A stretch of DNA of 64,000 nt, taken from assembly GCA_014138645.1 (NCBI GenBank), contig JACJIB010000008.1, forward strand, positions 186,001 through 250,000, in the 5' to 3' direction. The notes beneath the pieces were generated by a model. It saw only the letters and a list, made by a program, of their open reading frames with translations. It was not told the DNA's origin and searched no databases. Positions 50,113 to 59,426 of the stretch are shown here, one piece after another. The DNA is from Methylorubrum thiocyanatum. Lineage in GTDB: Bacteria > Pseudomonadota > Alphaproteobacteria > Rhizobiales > Beijerinckiaceae. The translations under genes were made by a program, and so were the position numbers. Numbering within the stretch: position 1 is the first letter of the stretch; the number at the start of each line of letters is the position of its first letter.

Positions 50113-52851
50113 ATGAACGACGCGGCCGAGATCGCCCGGCTCGACCATGTCTCCCACCGCTACGGCCGGACGGTCGCGCTCGACGACGTGTCGCTCGGCC
50201 TGCCGGCCGGGCGCATGGTGGGGGTGATCGGGCCGGACGGCGTCGGCAAATCGACCCTGCTCGCCCTCGTCGCGGGGGTGCGCCGGATCCAGACCGGCGA
50301 GGTTCTGGCGCTCGGCGGCGACATGGCGCAGCGGCGCCACCGTGCGGCGCAGGGCGCGCGCATCGCCTACATGCCCCAGGGACTCGGCCGAAACCTCTAC
50401 CCGACGCTCAGCGTCTTCGAGAATATCGACTTCCACGGCCGCCTCTTCGGCCAGGGACGGCGCGAGCGGCGCGCCCGCATCACCGACCTTCTCACCGCAA
50501 CGGGACTCGAACCCTTCGAGGCGCGGCCCGCCGGGAAGCTCTCCGGCGGCATGAAGCAGAAGCTCAGCCTCTGCTGCGCCCTCATCCACGATCCCGACCT
50601 GCTGATCCTCGACGAGCCGACCACCGGCGTGGACCCGCTGTCGCGGGGCCAATTCTGGGACCTGATCGGCTCGATCCGGGCACGCCGGCCCGGCATGAGC
50701 GTCGTCGTCGCCACCGCCTACATGGACGAGGCCTCGCGCTTTGAGTGGCTGGTGGCGATGGACGACGGCCGGGTCATCGCGAGCGGCAGCCCCGCGGAGC
50801 TGCTGGAGCGGACGGCCAAGCCCGACATGGAGGCGGCCTTCATCGCATTGCTGCCGCCCGAGAAGCAGGCGCAGCACCAGGCGGTGGTGCTGCGGCCCCG
50901 CCCGCCGGGGCTCGACGCGGAGCCGGCGATCGAGGCCGAGCACCTGACGCGGCGCTTCGGCCGTTTCACCGCCGTCGACGATGTGAGCTTCCGCATCGGC
51001 CGCGGCGAGATCTTCGGCTTCCTCGGCTCGAACGGCTGCGGCAAGTCCACGACGATGAAGATGCTCACGGGCCTCCTGCCGGCCACGGAGGGCACCGCGC
51101 GGCTGTTCGGCTGGCCCGTCGGCAGCAACGACATGGAGACCCGGCGCAACGTCGGCTACATGTCCCAGGCCTTCTCGCTCTACAGCGAGCTGACGGTGCT
51201 GCAGAACCTCGAACTGCACGCCCAACTCTACCATCTGCCGCCGCACGACCGGCCGGTGCGGATCCGGGAACTGCTCGACCGCTACGAGCTGGAACCGGTC
51301 AAGGACGCGCGGCCCGACAGCCTGCCGCTGGGCATCAAGCAGCGGCTGCAGCTCGCGGTGGCCGTGCTGCACCGGCCGGCCATGCTGATCCTCGACGAGC
51401 CGACCTCGGGCGTCGATCCCATCGCCCGCGACGCCTTCTGGCGCACCCTGATCGACCTCTCGCGCGACGAGGGCGTCACCATCTTCCTATCCACCCACTT
51501 CATGAATGAGGCGGAGCGCTGCGACCGCATCTCGCTCATGCATGCCGGCAAGGTGCTCGCCGTCGGTGCGCCGGCCGACCTCGTGCAGGAGCGCGGCAGC
51601 GCCTCGCTGGAGGATTGCTTCATCGGCTATCTCGCCGAGGCCGCCGGCATCGACCGGGAGGCGCCGGCCGGGCCGGAGGCGGATCTTCCCGCCGCCGCCC
51701 CTCGGCCCGGGCCGCACCGCCACCTGTTCGATCCGCGCCGGCTCTGGGCCTATGCGAGGCGCGAGACGATGGAGTTGCTGCGCGACCCCATCCGCATCGC
51801 CTTCGCCTTCCTCGGCCCGATGCTGCTGATGGTCGCCTTCGGCTACGGCATCTCGTTCGACGTCGAGCACCTGCGCTTCTCCGCCTTCGACCAGGACAAC
51901 AGCCCGGAGAGCCGGCAGCTCGTCGAGGCCTTCACCAGTTCGCGCTACTTCAGCGAACAGGCACCGATCCGCTCCGCGGCCGAACTCGACGAGCGCTTCC
52001 GCAGCGGCCGCGTGCAGATCGCCCTGGAGATCCCGCCCCGGTTCGGTCTCGACCTGCAGGCCGGCCGAGTGCCGGAAGTCGCCGTCTGGCTCGACGGGGC
52101 GATGCCGTTCCGGGCCGAGACCAGCCGGGGCTACGTCACCTCTCTGGCGAGCCAGTACGCTCAGCAGCTGGTGACCGAGCGCACGGGCGCTGCGGCGTCG
52201 GGCAAGACCGTGAGCGTGGAGACGCGCTTCCGCTACAACCAGGCCTTCCGCAGCGTCAACGCCATGGTCCCGAGCGTGATGATGCTGCTGCTCATCCTGA
52301 TCCCGGCCATCATGTCGGCCATCGCGGTGGTGCGCGAGAAGGAGACGGGATCGATCGCCAATTTCCGCTCGACGCCGGTCACCAAGTTCGAGTTCCTGGT
52401 CGGCAAGCAGCTCCCCTACATCCTCATCGCGATGATCAGCTTCCTGCTGCTGGTCCTCGTCGCGCTGATCGTGTTCGACGTTCCGGTGAAGGGCTCGTTC
52501 ATCGCCCTGGCGCTCGGCACGCTGTTCTACGTCGCGGCCACCACCGGGTTCGGCCAATTCATCTCGACTTTCATGAAGACGCAGGTCGCGGCGGTCTTCG
52601 CCACCGCGCTCCTGTCGATCATCCCGGCGGTCAACTTCTCGGGGCTCCTGGTGCCGATCTCCTCGCTCTCGGGCAGCGCGCGGATCATCGGGCTCTCGCT
52701 GCCGCCGGCTTGGTACCAGCCGGTTACGGCGGGCGCCTTCACCAAGGGCCTGCCCTTCATCGAACTCGCGCCCAACATCGCGGTGCTGGCGGGCTTCGCC
52801 TTCCTGTTCCTCGTGCTGTCGCAACTGCTCCTGCGCAAGCAGGAGGCCTGA
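50113..52851 (+). CDS. rbbA: RbbA/YhiH-type fused ABC transporter
   Basis: This 912-residue protein contains two ABC ATPase domains followed by an ABC-2 permease with about six membrane helices. The first ATPase has Walker A GPDGVGKST (40-48), signature KLSGGMKQK and Walker B LLILDEPTTGVDP. The second has Walker A GSNGCGKST (about 308), an unusual signature PLGIKQR and Walker B MLILDEPTSGVDP. Length and order match E. coli RbbA (911), a ribosome-associated ATPase also proposed to export. The membrane half (from about 545) carries an extracytoplasmic loop with FDQDNSPESRQLVEAFTSSR. The upstream adaptor and downstream permease suggest a tripartite efflux system. Confidence 0.9.
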   Translation: MNDAAEIARLDHVSHRYGRTVALDDVSLGLPAGRMVGVIGPDGVGKSTLLALVAGVRRIQTGEVLALGGDMAQRRHRAAQGARIAYMPQGLGRNLYPTLSVFENIDFHGRLFGQGRRERRARITDLLTATGLEPFEARPAGKLSGGMKQKLSLCCALIHDPDLLILDEPTTGVDPLSRGQFWDLIGSIRARRPGMSVVVATAYMDEASRFEWLVAMDDGRVIASGSPAELLERTAKPDMEAAFIALLPPEKQAQHQAVVLRPRPPGLDAEPAIEAEHLTRRFGRFTAVDDVSFRIGRGEIFGFLGSNGCGKSTTMKMLTGLLPATEGTARLFGWPVGSNDMETRRNVGYMSQAFSLYSELTVLQNLELHAQLYHLPPHDRPVRIRELLDRYELEPVKDARPDSLPLGIKQRLQLAVAVLHRPAMLILDEPTSGVDPIARDAFWRTLIDLSRDEGVTIFLSTHFMNEAERCDRISLMHAGKVLAVGAPADLVQERGSASLEDCFIGYLAEAAGIDREAPAGPEADLPAAAPRPGPHRHLFDPRRLWAYARRETMELLRDPIRIAFAFLGPMLLMVAFGYGISFDVEHLRFSAFDQDNSPESRQLVEAFTSSRYFSEQAPIRSAAELDERFRSGRVQIALEIPPRFGLDLQAGRVPEVAVWLDGAMPFRAETSRGYVTSLASQYAQQLVTERTGAAASGKTVSVETRFRYNQAFRSVNAMVPSVMMLLLILIPAIMSAIAVVREKETGSIANFRSTPVTKFEFLVGKQLPYILIAMISFLLLVLVALIVFDVPVKGSFIALALGTLFYVAATTGFGQFISTFMKTQVAAVFATALLSIIPAVNFSGLLVPISSLSGSARIIGLSLPPAWYQPVTAGAFTKGLPFIELAPNIAVLAGFAFLFLVLSQLLLRKQEA

Positions 52852-52852
52852 C

Positions 52853-54049
52853 ATGGCCGCGCCCGCCCATCCCGCCCGAGGCGCCGCCCGCTCCCAAGGC
52901 CCCGCTCCCGCGCCGCTCGGCTTCGGCACGCACGTGGCCAACGTGCTCCGCCTCATCGTCAAGGAACTGCGCAGCATCCGCGCCGATCCGGTGATGCTGT
53001 TCCTCGTCCTCTACGCCTTCTCCTTCGCCGTCGTCTCCGTCGCCTCCGGCGCCTCGACCGAGGCGCGCAACATGACCATCGGCGTGGTCGACGAGGATCA
53101 CTCCGACCTGTCGCGGCAGATCGTGAGCGCCTTCAACCCGCCGCTGTTCAAGGAGGTCGTGCCGATCGGCCCCGACGAGGTCGATCCCGCCATGGATACC
53201 GGCCGGCTGGTCTTCGTGATCGATCTGCCCCCACGCCTGCAGCGGGACGTCCTGTCCGGCCACCCGACATCGATCGAACTCGATGTCGATGCCACGGCCA
53301 TGACCCAGGCCGGCAACGGCTCGGTCTACATCCAGACCATCATCACCCAGGAGATCGCCGCCTTCGCCGCCCGCAGCGAACGCAACGATACGGCGCCGGT
53401 GCGGGTGGTGACGCGGGCCAAGTTCAACCCGAACCTCCAGACGAGCTGGTTCACCTCGGTAATGCAGGTGATCAACAACATCACGCTGCTGACGGTGATC
53501 CTCACCGGGGCGGCGCTGATCCGCGAGCGCGAGCAGGGCACCGTGGAGCACCTCTTGGTGATGCCGCTGGTGCCGATCGAGATCATGCTCGCCAAGGTCA
53601 TCGCCAACGGGATGGTGATCCTCGTGGCGGCGGGGTTCTCGCTGCTCATCGTGGTCGAGTGGTGGCTCGGCGTGCCGATCGCCGGCTCCATCGCCCTGTT
53701 CCTGTTCGGGGCGGGCCTCTACGCCCTCGCCGTCGCGGCGCTTGGGATCCTGCTCGGCACCATCGCCACCTCCATGGGACAGTTCGGGCTGCTGGTGATC
53801 CCGGTGCTGCTGCTGATGCAGCTTCTCTCCGGCAGCAGCACGCCGATGGAGAGCATGCCGGTCTGGCTGCAATACGTCGTGCAGACCGTGAGCCCGACGC
53901 CGCACTTCGTCGCCCTCGCCCAGGCCGTCCTCTACCGCGGCGCGGCCCTTTCCATCGTCTGGCCGCAGCTCCTCGCCCTCATCGCCCTGGGCAGCATCTA
54001 CTTCGCCTTCGCCCTCGCCCGCTTCCGCCGCGTGATCTTCGGAGACTGA
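52853..54049 (+). CDS. ABC-2 permease (YhhJ-like)
   Basis: This 398-residue integral membrane protein is an ABC-2 type permease with an N-terminal helix (PVMLFLVLYAFSFAVVSVAS), a large periplasmic loop (about 65-190) and a bundle of about five C-terminal helices. Typical sequence is LIREREQGTVEHLLVMPLVP and GLLVIPVLLLMQLLSGSSTP. It begins two bases after the preceding stop codon and should pair with the permease half of the RbbA-type protein. Substrate is unknown. Confidence 0.9.
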   Translation: MAAPAHPARGAARSQGPAPAPLGFGTHVANVLRLIVKELRSIRADPVMLFLVLYAFSFAVVSVASGASTEARNMTIGVVDEDHSDLSRQIVSAFNPPLFKEVVPIGPDEVDPAMDTGRLVFVIDLPPRLQRDVLSGHPTSIELDVDATAMTQAGNGSVYIQTIITQEIAAFAARSERNDTAPVRVVTRAKFNPNLQTSWFTSVMQVINNITLLTVILTGAALIREREQGTVEHLLVMPLVPIEIMLAKVIANGMVILVAAGFSLLIVVEWWLGVPIAGSIALFLFGAGLYALAVAALGILLGTIATSMGQFGLLVIPVLLLMQLLSGSSTPMESMPVWLQYVVQTVSPTPHFVALAQAVLYRGAALSIVWPQLLALIALGSIYFAFALARFRRVIFGD

Positions 54050-54126
54050 GCGCCGACACGCCCCTCGCGTTCCGGCGGCCGCCCGAGAGGCCGCCCGGTC
54101 CTGCCCCGCCAGCCAGGAGAGACTCC

Positions 54127-56562
54127 GTGACCGAGCCAACCAATCCGCAAGGACGGACCGCGCCATCGTCGGCGAGCCTCGGCGACGAGGAACTCGCTTT
54201 GATCGACCGCTACTGGCAGGCGGCCAACTATCTCTCGGTCGGCCAGATCTACCTGCTCGACAACCCGCTTCTGCGCGAGCCGCTGCAGCCGCAGCACATC
54301 AAGGCGCGGCTCCTCGGCCATTGGGGCACGACACCGGGTCTGAACTTCATCTACGTCCACCTGAACCGGCTGATCAAAGCGCGCGACCTCGACGCGATCT
54401 ACATCTGCGGACCGGGCCATGGCGGCCCCGGCATCGTCGCCAACACCTATCTCGAAGGCACCTACAGCGAGGTCTATCCGGACATCGCCCAGGATACGGA
54501 GGGCATGCGCCGGCTGTTTCGGCAGTTCTCGTTCCCCGGCGGCATCCCGAGCCACGTCGCGCCCGAGACCCCCGGCTCGATCCACGAGGGCGGCGAACTC
54601 GGCTACGCCATCGTCCACGCCTACGGCGCGGTCTTCGACAATCCCGACTTGATCGCGGCCTGCGTGATCGGCGACGGCGAGGCCGAGACCGGGCCGCTCG
54701 CCGCCTCGTGGCAGTCGAACAAGTTCCTCAGCCCGGTCACCGACGGCGCGGTGCTGCCAATCCTCCACCTCAACGGCTACAAGATCGCCAACCCGACCGT
54801 GCTCGGCCGGATGCGGGACGACGAACTCGAAGCCCTGTTCACGGGGCTCGGCTACGAGCCCTTCTTCGTCGAGGGCGAGGCGCCCGCGCCGATGCATCGG
54901 GCGATGGCCGAGACGCTCGACCGCGCGGTGGCGCGGATCGAGGATATCCAGGCCGAGGCGCGGGGCGGCGGCATGGGCTTCCGGCGCCCGCGCTGGCCGA
55001 TGATCGTGCTGCGCAGCCCCAAGGGCTGGACCGGGCCGAAGACCGTCGACGGAAAGCGGGTGGAGGGCTTCTGGCGCGCGCATCAGGTGCCGGTCGGCAA
55101 CGCCCGGACCGACGAGGGGCACCGCAAGGTCCTCGAAGACTGGATGCGGAGCTATCGCCCCGACACCCTGTTCGACGAGACCGGCCGCCTGCGCCCCGAA
55201 CTCGCCGCTCTGGCGCCGGAGGGCCGTCGACGGATGAGCGCCAACCCCCACGCCAATGGCGGTCTGCTACGCCGGGAGCTGCGGTGTCCCCGGTGGCAGG
55301 ATTTCGGCCTCCCGGTGTCCAGGCCCGGCGCCGAGGTCGGCGAGGCGACCCGCACCCTCGGGCGGTACCTGCGCGACGTGATCAGGCTGAACGCGGAAGC
55401 GCGCAACTTCCGCATCATGGGGCCGGACGAGACCGCCTCGAACCGCCTCGACGCGGTCTTCGAGGCGACCGACCGCGTCTGGATCGAGACCATCGAGCCC
55501 TACGACGTCGGCCTCGCCCACGAGGGGCGGGTGATGGAGGTGTTGAGCGAACATCTCTGCCAGGGCTGGCTCGAAGGCTACTTGCTCACCGGCCGCCACG
55601 GCCTGTTCTCCTGCTACGAGGCCTTCATTCACATCGTCGATTCGATGTTCAACCAGCATGCCAAGTGGCTGAAGGTGTCCCGCGAACTCGGCTGGCGCCG
55701 GCCGATTTCGTCCCTCAACTACCTCCTGACCTCCCATGTCTGGCGCCAGGACCACAACGGCTTCAGCCACCAGGATCCCGGCTTCATCGACCTCGTCGCC
55801 AACAAGAAGTCCGACATCGTCCGGGTCTACCTGCCGCCGGACGCCAACACCCTGCTCTGGGTCGCCGACCATTGCCTGAAGACCTACGATCGCATCAACG
55901 TGATCGTGGCCGGCAAGCAGCCGCAGCCGCAATGGCTCAGCGCCGAGGAAGCGGGACTTCACTGCGAGGCCGGGATCGGCATCTGGCACTGGGCCGGGAC
56001 GGACGAGACCGGGCTCGAACCCGACGTCGTGATGGCCTGTGCCGGGGACGTGCCGACGCTCGAAACCCTGGCGGCGGTCGATCTGCTGAAACGGGCGGTG
56101 CCGGGGCTTCGCATCCGCGTCGTCAACGTGGTCGACCTGATGACCCTGCAATCGAACCGGGATCATCCGCATGGGCTGAGCGATGCCGAGTTCGACAGCC
56201 TGTTCACCCGGGATAAGCCCGTGATCTTCGCCTATCACGGCTACCCCTATCTCATTCATCGGCTGACCTATTCCCGGGTCAACCACGCCAACCTGCATGT
56301 GCGCGGCTTCATCGAGGAGGGCACCACGACGACGCCCTTCGACATGGTGGTGCTGAACGAACTCGACCGCTTCCACCTCGCCATCGAGGCGATCGACCGG
56401 GTGCCGGGGCTGGTGACGCGGGCGGCGCAGGCCAAGCAGGGCTTCCGGGACCGGCTGACCACGCACAAGCTCTACATCCGCGAGCACGGCGAGGACATGC
56501 CCGAGATCCAGGGATGGAAATGGCCCTACGAGACCCGCCGGGAGAGCGGCGATCGGGCCTGA
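54127..56562 (+). CDS. xfp: Phosphoketolase
   Basis: This 811-residue thiamine-diphosphate enzyme cleaves xylulose 5-phosphate and often fructose 6-phosphate with phosphate, yielding acetyl phosphate plus glyceraldehyde 3-phosphate or erythrose 4-phosphate. The ThDP motif GDGEAETGPLA starts at 182. GPGHGGPG (95-102) and the N-terminal YWQAANYLSVGQIYL are family marks. The start is GTG 54127 preceded by CAGGAGAG, which gives the expected length (about 790-825). The gene is 77 bases after the exporter permease in the same direction, so acetate kinase, exporter and phosphoketolase probably form one operon. The xylulose-type preference cannot be inferred. Confidence 0.95.
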   Translation: MTEPTNPQGRTAPSSASLGDEELALIDRYWQAANYLSVGQIYLLDNPLLREPLQPQHIKARLLGHWGTTPGLNFIYVHLNRLIKARDLDAIYICGPGHGGPGIVANTYLEGTYSEVYPDIAQDTEGMRRLFRQFSFPGGIPSHVAPETPGSIHEGGELGYAIVHAYGAVFDNPDLIAACVIGDGEAETGPLAASWQSNKFLSPVTDGAVLPILHLNGYKIANPTVLGRMRDDELEALFTGLGYEPFFVEGEAPAPMHRAMAETLDRAVARIEDIQAEARGGGMGFRRPRWPMIVLRSPKGWTGPKTVDGKRVEGFWRAHQVPVGNARTDEGHRKVLEDWMRSYRPDTLFDETGRLRPELAALAPEGRRRMSANPHANGGLLRRELRCPRWQDFGLPVSRPGAEVGEATRTLGRYLRDVIRLNAEARNFRIMGPDETASNRLDAVFEATDRVWIETIEPYDVGLAHEGRVMEVLSEHLCQGWLEGYLLTGRHGLFSCYEAFIHIVDSMFNQHAKWLKVSRELGWRRPISSLNYLLTSHVWRQDHNGFSHQDPGFIDLVANKKSDIVRVYLPPDANTLLWVADHCLKTYDRINVIVAGKQPQPQWLSAEEAGLHCEAGIGIWHWAGTDETGLEPDVVMACAGDVPTLETLAAVDLLKRAVPGLRIRVVNVVDLMTLQSNRDHPHGLSDAEFDSLFTRDKPVIFAYHGYPYLIHRLTYSRVNHANLHVRGFIEEGTTTTPFDMVVLNELDRFHLAIEAIDRVPGLVTRAAQAKQGFRDRLTTHKLYIREHGEDMPEIQGWKWPYETRRESGDRA

Positions 56563-56707
56563 GGGGTGTATGGGAACGACGCCGTCGGGCGGCATCGATC
56601 GGGGTGATCGATGTCGGCGGCGGCCCTCTGCCGCCCTATCAGCGGCGGGGCCGGGCTGCTAGGAAGCCCGTCGAACTCGGCAGGCTGCCGCTCGAGGGGA
56701 GTCCAAC

Positions 56708-58963
56708 TTGAACCGAGCGAGCGAGGCCGCCCCGCGCATCGACCTCACGGCCTGCGACCGCGAACCGATCCACATCGTGGGCAGCGTCCAGCCGCACGGC
56801 TTCCTCCTCGCCCTGGACGCTCGGACCCTCGTGGTCGCCCAGGCCAGCGCCAACGCTCCGGTCGCCGCGTCGATCGGGACGGCGTTGGAAGCGGTCTTCC
56901 CCGAACTCGCTGCGCTGGCGCGCCGCTCCCTCGACGGTGGCGGCGAGGCCGACGGCGCCCAGTATCTGCGGACCGTTACGCTGGGCTCCGGCGCCACGCG
57001 ACAGGCCTACGAGGTCGCCGCGCACCGGGTCGACGACCTCTTGGTGCTGGAACTGGAGGAGACCGACGACGCCTCCGGCGAAGCCGGCCTCGATGCCCTG
57101 AACCCGCGCCTGCGCGCCTTCGTGCAGCGGCTCCACACCGCGCCGAACGTCGAGGATCTCTGCCAGCTTCTCGCGGCGGACATCCGTCACATCACCGGCT
57201 TCGACCGGGCGCTGGTCTACCGGTTCGACCGCGACTGGCACGGCACGGTGCTCGCCGAGTCCGGCAACGGCGTGCTGCCCTCCTACCTCGACCTGCGCTT
57301 CCCCGCCTCGGACATCCCCGCCCAGGCGCGCGAACTCTACCGGCGCAATCGCCTGCGCATCATCCCGGATGCCGGCTACGCGCCGGTGCCGATCCGGCCG
57401 GCCATGACGCCCGCGGGCACGCCGCTCGACCTCAGCCAGTCGGTGCTGCGCTCGGTCTCCCCGGTCCATGTCGAGTACATGCGCAACATGGGCACGATGG
57501 CGTCCATGTCGGTCTCCATCCTCGTCGACGGCGTCCTCTGGGGCCTCGTTTCCTGCCACAACGGCACGCCGAAGCGCGTGCCGCTGCAGGCGCGCAACGC
57601 GTGCGACTTCCTCACCCAGGTCTTCGCCCTGCAGCTCTCCGCCAAGGTCCGCGGCGAGCAGGCCGAGCAGCGCCTCGCCCTCGGCGCGATCCAGGCCCGT
57701 CTCCTCGGCTTCATGGCCGAGGAGGACAGCTTCGTCGACGGCCTGCTCAACCACCCGGACGACGTGCTCGCGCTGGTGAATGCCGCGGGGGCCGCCGTGG
57801 TCACGGCCGATCGTTGCCGCATCCTGGGCGCGGCGCCGCCGGAGGGCGAGGTGCGCGCCCTGTACGAGTGGCTCTCGGCGCGCGGCGAGGCCGAGGACGT
57901 CTTCGTGACCGAGGCGCTGGCGGAAGACTTCCCCCGCGCGCAAGGCATCGCCGACCGGGCGAGCGGGCTCCTCGCGATCTCGGTCTCGAAGCGCTACCCG
58001 AGTTATATCCTCTGGTTCCGGCCCGAGGTGGTGCGGACGGTGAAGTGGGGCGGCAACCCCGTGAAGGCGGTCCAGCCCGACCCGGAGGGCGGCCCCGACC
58101 GCCTGCATCCGCGCAAGTCGTTCGAGATCTGGAAAGAGACGCTGAAGGGCCGCTCGCTGCCCTGGTCGCTGCCGGAGGTCGAGGCGGCCAAGGACCTGCG
58201 CGCCTCGGTGCTCGGCATCGTCCTGCGCCGGGCCGAGGAACTGGCCGCCATGAGCGAGGAGCTGCAGCGCTCGAACAAGGAGCTCGAAGCCTTCTCCTAC
58301 TCCGTCAGCCATGACCTGCGCGCGCCCTTCCGGCACATCGTCGGCTACGCGAACCTGCTCAAGAACCGCGAGAGCCCGAACCTCACGGACAAGGGCCGGC
58401 ACTACGTCGAGACGATCATCGAGGCGGCCCTCTCGGCGGGCACCCTCGTCGACAACCTGCTGACCTTCTCGCAGATGGGACGGCACGCCCTCAACAAGGT
58501 TTCCGGCGACCTCAACGCTCTCGTCGAGGAGGTCCGCCGCAAGGCGCTGCGCGACATCGCCCCGGACCGGACGGTGCGGTGGAAGGTGGCGCCCCTGGGG
58601 CGCGCCTACGCCGATCCGGCCATGCTGCGGCTCGTCATCGAGAACCTTCTCTCGAACGCGGTGAAGTACAGCCGGGACGCGGAGGAGGCGGTGATCGAGG
58701 TCGGCCGGCTGCCGCCGCGCGACGGCGAGGCGGTGTTCTTCGTGCGCGACAACGGCGTGGGCTTCGACATGGCCTATGTCGACAAGTTGTTCGGTGTGTT
58801 CCAACGTCTCCACCGGGTCGAGGAGTTCGAGGGCACCGGCATCGGTCTTGCCAACGTGCGGCGCATCGTCGAGCGCCACGGCGGCCGGACCTGGGCGGAG
58901 AGCCGGACCGGTGAGGGCGCAACCTTCTACTTCACCCTGCCGGTCCGCGAGGAGGCGCACTGA
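56708..58963 (+). CDS. bphP: Bacteriophytochrome histidine kinase
   Basis: This 751-residue photoreceptor has PAS-GAF-PHY-HisKA-HATPase order. The biliverdin-attaching Cys16 lies in the N-terminal DLTACDREPIHIVGSVQPHG. GAF features are PASDIPAQARELY (Asp202) and VSPVHVEYMRNMGTM (His254). The PHY tongue is marked by HPRKSFEIW (468-476). Phosphoacceptor His535 is in EAFSYSVSHDLRAPFRHIVG, followed by the N-box VIENLLSNAVKYSRD and DNGVGFDMAYV. It should sense red/far-red light through biliverdin. The start is a TTG at 56708 with GGGGAG upstream. No haem oxygenase gene is present in the window. The response regulator follows one base after the stop codon. Confidence 0.95.
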   Translation: MNRASEAAPRIDLTACDREPIHIVGSVQPHGFLLALDARTLVVAQASANAPVAASIGTALEAVFPELAALARRSLDGGGEADGAQYLRTVTLGSGATRQAYEVAAHRVDDLLVLELEETDDASGEAGLDALNPRLRAFVQRLHTAPNVEDLCQLLAADIRHITGFDRALVYRFDRDWHGTVLAESGNGVLPSYLDLRFPASDIPAQARELYRRNRLRIIPDAGYAPVPIRPAMTPAGTPLDLSQSVLRSVSPVHVEYMRNMGTMASMSVSILVDGVLWGLVSCHNGTPKRVPLQARNACDFLTQVFALQLSAKVRGEQAEQRLALGAIQARLLGFMAEEDSFVDGLLNHPDDVLALVNAAGAAVVTADRCRILGAAPPEGEVRALYEWLSARGEAEDVFVTEALAEDFPRAQGIADRASGLLAISVSKRYPSYILWFRPEVVRTVKWGGNPVKAVQPDPEGGPDRLHPRKSFEIWKETLKGRSLPWSLPEVEAAKDLRASVLGIVLRRAEELAAMSEELQRSNKELEAFSYSVSHDLRAPFRHIVGYANLLKNRESPNLTDKGRHYVETIIEAALSAGTLVDNLLTFSQMGRHALNKVSGDLNALVEEVRRKALRDIAPDRTVRWKVAPLGRAYADPAMLRLVIENLLSNAVKYSRDAEEAVIEVGRLPPRDGEAVFFVRDNGVGFDMAYVDKLFGVFQRLHRVEEFEGTGIGLANVRRIVERHGGRTWAESRTGEGATFYFTLPVREEAH

Positions 58964-58964
58964 G

Positions 58965-59426
58965 ATGGCGGCACTGAAGCCGATCCTCCTCGTCGAGGAC
59001 AACCCGAACGATATCGAGCTCACCCTGGCCGCGCTCGAATCGAGTCAGCTCGCCAACGAGATCGTCATCTGCCGCGACGGGGCCGAGGCGCTCGACTTCA
59101 TCTTCCGGCGCGGCGTGCACGAGCAGCGTCGGCAGCAGGATCCGGCCGTGGTCCTGCTCGACCTGAAGCTGCCCAAGGTCGATGGCCTCGAAGTGCTGGC
59201 CAAGGTGAAGGGCGACCCGCAGACCCGTGGCATCCCCGTGGTGATGCTGACCTCGTCGCGCGAGGAGACCGACGTCGTCCGATCCTACAATCTCGGCGTC
59301 AACGCCTTCGTGGTGAAGCCGGTGGCCTTCGATGAATTCTTCGCCGCGATCCGCGAGATCGGCGTGTTCTGGGCGCTCCTGAACGAGCCGCCGCCGCACC
59401 GGGGAGGCTGGCCATCGAACGCGTGA
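58965..59426 (+). CDS. Single-domain response regulator
   Basis: This 153-residue CheY-like receiver of the Rcp type has acceptor Asp66 (AVVLLDLKLPKVDGLEVLAK), the acidic pair in LLVEDNPND, and Lys in FVVKPVAFDEF. Cyanobacterial and bacterial phytochromes are often coupled to such receivers. It starts one base after bphP ends (ATG at 58965, GAGGAGG inside the preceding gene) and overlaps the hybrid kinase start by four bases, so the three genes are translationally coupled. It lacks an output domain. Confidence 0.95.
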   Translation: MAALKPILLVEDNPNDIELTLAALESSQLANEIVICRDGAEALDFIFRRGVHEQRRQQDPAVVLLDLKLPKVDGLEVLAKVKGDPQTRGIPVVMLTSSREETDVVRSYNLGVNAFVVKPVAFDEFFAAIREIGVFWALLNEPPPHRGGWPSNA

